From Actinomadura madurae (lineage in GTDB: Bacteria > Actinomycetota > Actinomycetes > Streptosporangiales > Streptosporangiaceae), in contig NZ_FOVH01000001.1 of assembly GCF_900115095.1 (NCBI RefSeq), positions 1,082,000-1,145,999 on the forward strand: a DNA stretch of 64,000 nt, given 5' to 3'. The notes beneath the pieces are model-generated. The model saw only the letters and a list, made by a program, of their open reading frames with translations, was not told the origin of the DNA and ran no database searches. Shown here one piece after another: positions 59,065-64,000 of the stretch. The number at the start of each line of letters is the position of its first letter. Position 1 is the stretch's first letter. The position numbers and the translations under genes were made by a program.

Positions 59065-60447
59065 TCATCGAGGCTCGGCGAGGCCGGCGGTGGCGGCGCC
59101 GGAGTAGGCGTCGTCGATCTGGACGGTCCGGCGTCCGGCGCGCTGGAGCAGGCTGCCGGCGGCGGCGGCCCGGTAGCCGGAGGCGCAGTGCACCCAGACG
59201 GTTCCTTCGGGTATCTCGTCCACTCGGCGGGCCAGCTCGGGCAGCGGTATGTGGACGGCGCCGTCGATGTGCCCGTCCCTCCACTCGCCGGGCAGGCGGA
59301 CGTCCAGCACGACGTCCGGCGGGGGCAGATGGTCGAGGACGCGGCCGGAGCGGGCCGCCGCGAGGTCGGCGAACGATGCGACGGGCGTGGCCTCCAGCCG
59401 TGCGGTGTCGCCCCCTGCCCACTGCTCGGGCGTGCCGGGTGTGGCGGCGACCGGCCGGTCGATGCCGATGCGCGCCAGTTCCCGCTGGGCGTCGGCGAGC
59501 TGGCCGGGGCTGTCGCCGAGCAGGGTGAGGGGTCGGCCCCAGGGAGCCAGCCAGCCGAGCCAGGTGGCCATCGATCCGTCCAGGCCGAAGCTGAGCGTCC
59601 CGGCCAGGTGCCGCTGGGCGAACGCCTTGCGGGAGCGCAGGTCCACGACCCATTCCCCGGCGGCGATGCGGTTCCGCAGCTCGGCGGGGTCGGCGGCCTG
59701 GGCGGGGGTGAGGTCGATCAGGTCGGCGCCGGCGCGGTTTCGGACCCCCATGTGGGCGTAATAGGCGGGGTAGGCGTCCAGCCCGTCGAGGGTCCGGGTG
59801 ACGAAGTCGTCGGCTTCCAGCCGCAGGACCGGGTTGGTCCGCCTTTCCCGGCCGATGGTCGAGGACGCGGCGTCGGACTGGCTCGCCGAGCAGAAGCTCC
59901 CGAACCCGTGGGTGGGCCAGACATGCGCGCCGTCGGGCAGCAGGTCGGCCAGGCGCCGTGCCGAGGCGTGCTGCCGGCGGGCCAGGTCGTGGGCGTGCTC
60001 GGCGCCGAGCAGGTCGGTGCGGCCGGTGGTGCCGAACAGCAGCGAGCCGCCGGTGAAGACCCCTTCGGGCCCGCCCGGACCGGACAGGACGTAGGACAGG
60101 TGATGGAAGGTGTGCCCCGGGGTGGCCACGCCCCGCAGGACCAGCGCGTCGGAGGCGGCGACCTCGTCTCCGTCGCCGATGCCCGTCCGGTCGAACCGGA
60201 CGTCCTCGTCGGAGGCGAGCAGGTAGGTCGCACCGGTCGCCTTGGCCAGCGCCAGACCGCCTGAGACGTAGTCGTTGTGCAGGTGGGTCTCGGCCACGTG
60301 GGTGATTCGGACGTCGAGCCGTCCGGCCAGGGCCAGGAAGCGGTCGATGTCGCGCTGCGGGTCGACGACCAGTGCCACGTGCCCGTCGTGGGCCAGGTAG
60401 CTGCGGTCGCCCAGCGACGAGGTCTCCACCACCTCGACATGCGCCAT
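59065..60447 (-). CDS. MBL-fold hydrolase with rhodanese domains (persulfide dioxygenase-like)
   Basis: A 460-residue protein. Residues 1-230 are a metallo-beta-lactamase fold with AETHLHNDYVSGG (a Tyr replaces the last His of HxHxDH, as in one actinobacterial subgroup) and VWPTHGFGSFC. Two rhodanese-like domains follow: the first (VVDLRSRKAFAQRHLAGTL) has lost its Cys; the second has the active Cys in VHCASGYRAAAAGS. It is likely to oxidise or transfer sulfane sulfur. GAGGGG precedes the ATG. Confidence 0.9.
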   Translation of the reverse strand: MAHVEVVETSSLGDRSYLAHDGHVALVVDPQRDIDRFLALAGRLDVRITHVAETHLHNDYVSGGLALAKATGATYLLASDEDVRFDRTGIGDGDEVAASDALVLRGVATPGHTFHHLSYVLSGPGGPEGVFTGGSLLFGTTGRTDLLGAEHAHDLARRQHASARRLADLLPDGAHVWPTHGFGSFCSASQSDAASSTIGRERRTNPVLRLEADDFVTRTLDGLDAYPAYYAHMGVRNRAGADLIDLTPAQAADPAELRNRIAAGEWVVDLRSRKAFAQRHLAGTLSFGLDGSMATWLGWLAPWGRPLTLLGDSPGQLADAQRELARIGIDRPVAATPGTPEQWAGGDTARLEATPVASFADLAAARSGRVLDHLPPPDVVLDVRLPGEWRDGHIDGAVHIPLPELARRVDEIPEGTVWVHCASGYRAAAAGSLLQRAGRRTVQIDDAYSGAATAGLAEPR

Positions 60448-60493
60448 CTGCGGTCACCCCTCTACCCCTCAGCCATGTACGCCGCGGCCGGCA

Positions 60494-60558
60494 GGGACTG
60501 TCTGCCCAGGGTGAGGTACCTCATGTCCAGCTGTCCTGAAGGAAGGGACCTTTGGCTC
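60494..60558. promoter_or_regulatory. Pair of DevR/OsdR-like boxes between MBL-rhodanese and OsmC genes
   Basis: GGGACCTTTGGCTC (60545-60558) matches the dormancy box with one mismatch, and GGGACTGTCTGCCC (60494-60507) with two. They are 51 bp apart in the divergent region: 46-111 bp from the MBL-rhodanese start and 69-133 bp from the OsmC start. Tandem boxes favour cooperative binding. Confidence 0.55.
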
Positions 60559-60626
60559 TACCTGCGCAAACGTCCGCCGCCGACACTGGGGCGGAAAGGA
60601 ACCGGTAGCGGGAGGAGGTGGCCCTG

Positions 60627-61040
60627 ATGGGCGAGATGCTGGTGGTCCACCGAGAGAACGACGCGTTCGCGGTGCTCGTCCGCGACCACGTGATCCATGT
60701 GGACCAGCCGTACGGCGCCGGAGGCATGGACATCGGCCCGACGCCGGTCGAGCTGTTCGTGGCGTCACTCGCCGCCCGCGCGGCGTACTACGCGCGGCGA
60801 TTCCTGGCGCGGCGCGGCCTGCCGGCGACCGGGCTGGAGGTCACTGCCGGCTACGTGATGGGGCCGGGAGTTCCCGCCCGGGTCTCGCGCATCGATCTGC
60901 GGCTGCGGCCTCCCACCCGGCTCTCCGAGGGGGACGCCGACGCGCTCCTGGCGGCCGTCGAAGTCTGCACGGTGGACAACGCGCTCCTCACGCCGCCGAA
61001 CATCGGCGTGCGGCTGGAGACCGAGGCCAGGGTCGCCTGA
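60627..61040 (+). CDS. OsmC-family protein
   Basis: A 137-residue OsmC/Ohr-fold protein: VLVRDHVIHVDQPYGAGG, the family signature GPTPVELFVASLAARAAYYARRF and the Cys in VEVCTVDNALLTPP. The usual first Cys of Ohr enzymes is replaced in the signature helix, so peroxide reduction is doubtful and a binding role is possible. ATG 60627 follows GGAGGAGG; GTG 60618 is an alternative. It is divergent from the MBL-rhodanese gene and probably in the same stress regulon. Confidence 0.87.
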   Translation: MGEMLVVHRENDAFAVLVRDHVIHVDQPYGAGGMDIGPTPVELFVASLAARAAYYARRFLARRGLPATGLEVTAGYVMGPGVPARVSRIDLRLRPPTRLSEGDADALLAAVEVCTVDNALLTPPNIGVRLETEARVA

Positions 61041-61043
61041 CCG

Positions 61044-61075
61044 CTCGCGGCCCCCGCACCGGCGGAGGCCGCGAG
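61044..61075. terminator. Bidirectional hairpin
   Basis: CTCGCGGCC (61044-61052) pairs perfectly with GGCCGCGAG (61067-61075) around a 14-nt loop, starting 3 bp after the OsmC stop and ending 6 bp before the RidA stop on the other strand. Good position and strength for a shared terminator. Confidence 0.7.
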
Positions 61076-61081
61076 GTCGGG

Positions 61082-61498
61082 TCAGGCGAGGTCGCGTCCG
61101 GAGACGGCGGTTCCTTCCAGTTCGACCATCAGGGTCGGGATCGCCAGCCGCGTCACCCCGAGCATCGTGGTGGCCGGTGCCGCCCCGGCGGCGCCCAGCC
61201 GCGACGCCAGCACCGCGTAGTGCTGGAAGAGCAGGTCGACGTCCGTGGTGTAGACGTTGAGCCGGACGAGGTCGCCGAGGGACATCCCCGCCTTGCCGAG
61301 AACGGCCTCAAGGTTGTCGAGGCTCAGCGCCAGCTGCGCCGCCATGTCGCCGGCATGCAGGGGCTCGCCGTCGCCGCTCATCGCGGTCTGCCCGGCGCAG
61401 TACAGGGTCCGGGCGTGCCCGGAGACGATCTCGCCCTGGTTGTACCCCATCTCGATCGACCAGGTCCACGGGTTGACCGCCGTTCGCTCTATGGTCAC
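61082..61498 (-). CDS. RidA-family protein
   Basis: A 138-residue YjgF/RidA-fold protein: ARTLYCAGQTAMSGDG, LALSLDNLEAVLGKAGM, VRLNVYTTDVDLLF and TRLAIPTLMVELEGTAV. The Arg that binds 2-aminoacrylate in true RidA lies in the CxxxR region and is not obvious here (the strand reads TMLGVTRLAIP), so deaminase activity is uncertain. The GTG has GGAG at 6 nt. It is divergent from a WYL regulator. Confidence 0.88.
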   Translation of the reverse strand: MTIERTAVNPWTWSIEMGYNQGEIVSGHARTLYCAGQTAMSGDGEPLHAGDMAAQLALSLDNLEAVLGKAGMSLGDLVRLNVYTTDVDLLFQHYAVLASRLGAAGAAPATTMLGVTRLAIPTLMVELEGTAVSGRDLA

Positions 61499-61585
61499 AT
61501 CAGCTCCATCCGTTGACGTCGCGGTGATGGAAGCCTCGCAACTAATCACGACATCCTGTGTCACGTATTTCGGTACGGTTTCCGC

Positions 61586-62560
61586 ATGCGCGCCGACCGG
61601 CTGGTCTCGCTGGTGCTGCTGCTCCGCCGGCACGGCCGGCTGCCGGCGGCCGCGCTCGCCCGCGAGCTGGAGGTGTCCACCCGCACCGTGCTGCGCGACA
61701 TCGAGGCGCTGTCCGCGGCCGGGGTCCCCGTCTACGCCGAACGCGGCCGGCACGGCGGGTTCTCGCTGCTGCCCGGTTTCCAGACGCGGCTCACCGGACT
61801 GAACCACGACGAGGCCCTCGCCCTGCTGATCGCCGGATCGCGGCGCGGCGCGCAGGCGTTCGGCCTTGGCTCGGCGCTCGCCTCGGCCATGCTCAAGGTG
61901 GTCGACGCCCTGCCCGAGAGCCACCGGGACACCGCCGTCGGCGCGGCGGAACGGCTGCTCATCGACCCGGAGACCGATCTGCTCGCCCGCCGCGTGGCCG
62001 CCGAGGAGGCGCCCGACGCGGTGATGGCCGAGATCCGGCGCGCGGTGCTCGCCGGGCACCGGCTGCGCATCCACTACGCGGCCGCGGGCCAGGCGCCGCG
62101 GTGGCGCACGGTCGACCCGGTCGGCCTGGTCACCGTGCGCGACCAGGGCTACCTGCTGGCCACGAGATCGGGCGAGGACCGCACCTACCGGCTGTCCCGC
62201 GTCGTGGCCGCCGAGGAGCTCCGCGAACCCGCCCAGCGGCCGGACCGGATCGATCTGGACCGGGCCTGGCAGGAACGCAGCACGCGGTTCCGGACCGGCG
62301 GCGACCAGGTCGCCGTCCTGGTCCGGCTGGACCCGGCACGGCGGGAGGAGTTGCTGGACACCGCGCTGGCCGTCCTCGCCGAAGAGACCGGCGCCGACGG
62401 CCGGTTGCGGCTGAAGGTGACCTTCCAGGACCCGAGGCACGCCGAATGGGCGCTGTGGCAGCTCGCCACCAGCGCCGAAGCCCTGGCCCCGGAGTGGCTG
62501 CGCACCTCCCTGCACAAGCGCGCCACCGCCCTGGCCGCCCGCTACGAACCACCCTCCTGA
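61586..62560 (+). CDS. YafY/WYL-type transcriptional regulator
   Basis: A 324-residue regulator: N-terminal HTH (MRADRLVSLVLLLRRHGRL, ELEVSTRTVLRDIEALSAAG), then a WYL domain (about 140-230; RIHYAAAGQAPRWRTVDPVGL, GYLLATRSGEDRTYRLSR) and a C-terminal extension (RFRTGGDQVAVLVRLDP). Such proteins sense small ligands or nucleic acids. It is divergent from ridA (87-bp gap), its probable target. Confidence 0.92.
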   Translation: MRADRLVSLVLLLRRHGRLPAAALARELEVSTRTVLRDIEALSAAGVPVYAERGRHGGFSLLPGFQTRLTGLNHDEALALLIAGSRRGAQAFGLGSALASAMLKVVDALPESHRDTAVGAAERLLIDPETDLLARRVAAEEAPDAVMAEIRRAVLAGHRLRIHYAAAGQAPRWRTVDPVGLVTVRDQGYLLATRSGEDRTYRLSRVVAAEELREPAQRPDRIDLDRAWQERSTRFRTGGDQVAVLVRLDPARREELLDTALAVLAEETGADGRLRLKVTFQDPRHAEWALWQLATSAEALAPEWLRTSLHKRATALAARYEPPS

Positions 62561-62630
62561 CGGACCCCGTCGTCGGCATCGTCCCAGCGCCTCTTGTGCA
62601 TGTACAGGATCCTGGATATTGTTCCGAGCC

Positions 62631-63560
62631 ATGTTGGACGCACGGTTCCTGACGCGGAACGGGCTGGCGGCTCGGCGGCTGGCGGCGGAGCTGCTCAACC
62701 AGCAGCCGGACTCGCGGCTGCCGAGGATCCGCGACTACGCGCAGCGGCTCGGGGTCGGCAACGGCACGGTGCAGGCGGCCCTGCAGCTGCTGGAGACCAC
62801 CGGTGCCGTGCGTACGGAGGCGCGCGGGCACCTCGGCACCTACCTCCGCGAGGTCGACCGGGCCGGGCTGTGGCAGCTGGCCGGGCTCGGGACGATGCTC
62901 GCCGCGATGCCGCTGCCGTACTCGCGCCGGTACGAAGGGCTCGCGACGGGGCTGCGGGCGGCGTTCGAGGACGCCGGGATCCCGTTCGCGCTGACGTTCA
63001 TGCGCGGGGCGCAGGCGCGGCTCGACGCGCTCATGGACGGGAAGGTCGACCTGATCGCGGTGTCCCGGCTGGCGTTCGAGGAGTTCGGCGAGGGCTTCCC
63101 CCTCGCCAGGCTCGCCGACCTCGGCCCGCGGACGTACGTCGGTGCGCACGGGGTGCTGCTCCGGGCCGGGGTGTCGCTGGACGATCCGGACCTGGCCGTG
63201 GCGGTCGACACCAGCTCGGCCGACCAGCAGGAGCTCACCCGGCTGGTCTTCTCCGGGAGGTCCGTCCGGTACGTCGAGACCTCCTACATGCAGCTGGGCG
63301 AGCTGTTCCGCCGGGGCGAGGTGGACGCCTCGGTGTGGAACCTGGACGAGGTCCACCAGCACATCGACGAGGACTGCACGACCATCCCGTTCGACGAGCT
63401 GACGTCCGCGGACCTCGCGGACCGCAACTCCAGCGCGGTCCTGGCCGTCCGCGCCGACGACTCCCCGGCGCTGGAGGCGATCCGCGGCCGCATCTCGGCC
63501 GATCTCGTGACCCGCACGCAGCAGGCCGTCCTGACCGGCGACCGGCTGCCCTCGTACTGA
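62631..63560 (+). CDS. YhfZ-type GntR-like regulator
   Basis: A 309-residue protein with an N-terminal winged helix (LPRIRDYAQRLGVGNGTVQAALQLLE, about 30-70) and a C-terminal periplasmic-binding-like domain (GLATGLRAAFEDAGIPFALTF, DLIAVSRLAFEEF, WNLDEVHQHIDEDC). This is the YhfZ family. ATG 62631 begins at a conserved segment; a TTG at 62619 is the alternative. A weak GATATT -10-like box ends 11 bp before the ATG, so the leader would be very short. It heads a yhf-like operon. Confidence 0.85.
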   Translation: MLDARFLTRNGLAARRLAAELLNQQPDSRLPRIRDYAQRLGVGNGTVQAALQLLETTGAVRTEARGHLGTYLREVDRAGLWQLAGLGTMLAAMPLPYSRRYEGLATGLRAAFEDAGIPFALTFMRGAQARLDALMDGKVDLIAVSRLAFEEFGEGFPLARLADLGPRTYVGAHGVLLRAGVSLDDPDLAVAVDTSSADQQELTRLVFSGRSVRYVETSYMQLGELFRRGEVDASVWNLDEVHQHIDEDCTTIPFDELTSADLADRNSSAVLAVRADDSPALEAIRGRISADLVTRTQQAVLTGDRLPSY

Positions 63561-63571
63561 AGGAGACCACC

Positions 63572-63949
63572 ATGGATCGGCTGCTGGCGGAGCGGCTCGA
63601 CATCTTCGAACGGACCGGTCAGGCCGCGCCGGACATCTGCCGGTTTGTACGGGACGAGCTCCACGCGCTCGACGCGGGGGGCGGCGCGGTCACCGAGGAC
63701 AGCGCCGGAACGCTGGTCAGCCATCTGCTGATGGCCCTGCAACGAGCCCGCGACGGCGCGGCACTGAGCGACTTCCCCGCGGACGAGACCGTCCGGGCAG
63801 AACTGGAAGGCCATCCGGACGCGGTGGAACGGGCGAGGGCGCTGGCCGCACGGGCCCGGTCGGTGCTGGGCACCGGCCTGCCCGAGCAGGAGGTGCGCTT
63901 CCTCGCCCTGCACCTGGCCCTGCTCGGACAACGGGAGGCGACACGATGA
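63572..63949 (+). CDS. PRD-domain protein (YhfY-like)
   Basis: A 125-residue single PRD-type helical domain: LAERLDIFERTGQAAPDICRF at the start and EQEVRFLALHLALLGQ (conserved His) at the end. It lies 11 bp after the YhfZ-type gene with AAGGAGA before the ATG, and its stop overlaps the next gene (ATGA). In Escherichia coli yhfY similarly follows yhfZ. PRDs usually receive PTS phosphoryl groups, but no PTS gene is visible. Confidence 0.82.
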   Translation: MDRLLAERLDIFERTGQAAPDICRFVRDELHALDAGGGAVTEDSAGTLVSHLLMALQRARDGAALSDFPADETVRAELEGHPDAVERARALAARARSVLGTGLPEQEVRFLALHLALLGQREATR

Positions 63950-64000
63950 CGACGATCCTGGTGGGCGGCGTCGGCAAGGCCGACGTGGCGAGGCGGCTGG
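63946..64000 (+). CDS. Start of DUF2620 (YhfU-like) protein, cut by window end
   Basis: Only 18 codons are inside the window (MTTILVGGVGKADVARRL). The Gly-rich beta-strand start and the position right after a PRD gene of a yhfZ-type operon match DUF2620/YhfU. The start overlaps the PRD stop by 4 bp. The rest of the gene and operon lie beyond the window. Confidence 0.65.
   Translation, partial: MTTILVGGVGKADVARRL

Noticed and set aside
61499..61585. Operator GACA-N5-TGTC between ridA and the WYL regulator
   Set aside because: Only 4-bp arms; too weak to separate from chance.

Overview
The window is chromosomal DNA from a high-GC filamentous-type actinomycete. The evidence is pervasive G/C third codon positions, GTG starts, eukaryotic-type Ser/Thr kinases with PQQ propellers, a DUF574-type SAM methyltransferase, a mycofactocin cluster and an HU protein with a lysine-rich histone-like tail. 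The gene set would fit Actinomadura or another Thermomonosporaceae member, but that is a guess from family content. I saw no rRNA, tRNA, CRISPR array, integrase or transposase.

Layout. (1) 0.2-4.5 kb: two tandem, translationally coupled membrane Ser/Thr kinases. (2) 4.6-9.7 kb: small and hypothetical genes, a degenerate ~79-bp repeat, an ECF sigma/VOC pair, a hydrolase, a DUF559 nuclease-like protein and an MmcQ/YjbR protein. (3) 9.75-12.9 kb: a gene-poor, repeat-rich tract with diverged ~300-bp direct repeats, 16-bp and 15-bp tandem arrays and a long hairpin. (4) 12.9-21.9 kb: a VanB-type reductase, an esterase, a four-gene osmoprotectant ABC operon, an HU protein, and a cupin/GntP transporter operon with a divergent GntR-type regulator. 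(5) 21.9-29.3 kb: DUF72, then a compact mycofactocin operon (mftA-B-C-D-SDR-E-F) with divergent mftR. (6) 29.3-35.6 kb: MFS transporter with divergent ArsR regulator; a VTC-domain/DUF4956 pair divergent from a small secreted protein and a two-component system. (7) 35.7-46.1 kb: pentapeptide-repeat and FG-GAP proteins, a glycolipid-binding-domain protein, a GH47 mannosidase, two SDRs, a SigE-family sigma factor with a coupled membrane protein, and a D-aminoacylase. (8) 46.1-46.4 kb: a scar of two broken genes (SDR tail and rearranged thiolase tail). (9) 46.4-53.4 kb: PrsW protease, a divergent response regulator/histidine kinase pair, an LLM flavoprotein, a DUF574 methyltransferase and an aromatic-ring FAD monooxygenase. 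(10) 53.4-56.9 kb: pcaF-pcaI-pcaJ with a divergent LysR regulator. (11) 56.9-61.1 kb: a USP/kinase-ATPase operon, an MBL-rhodanese and an OsmC protein with DevR/OsdR-like boxes in their promoters. (12) 61.1-64 kb: RidA with a divergent WYL regulator, then the entry of a yhfZ-yhfY-yhfU-like operon that runs off the window.

Functional links. The mft genes make a peptide-derived redox cofactor, and the embedded SDR probably uses it. The pca genes carry out the last steps of the beta-ketoadipate pathway; the upstream ring-cleavage genes are not here. The USP/ATPase/MBL/OsmC group resembles the dormancy (DosR/DevR) regulon by both gene order and promoter boxes. A (G/A)TGAGA direct repeat with an 11-bp period occurs beside both two-component systems and the VTC operon, which suggests a shared OmpR-type regulon. 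Several strong inverted repeats sit at regulator-gene promoters (mftR, the ArsR gene, LLM, GH47, pca) and are listed as operator candidates.
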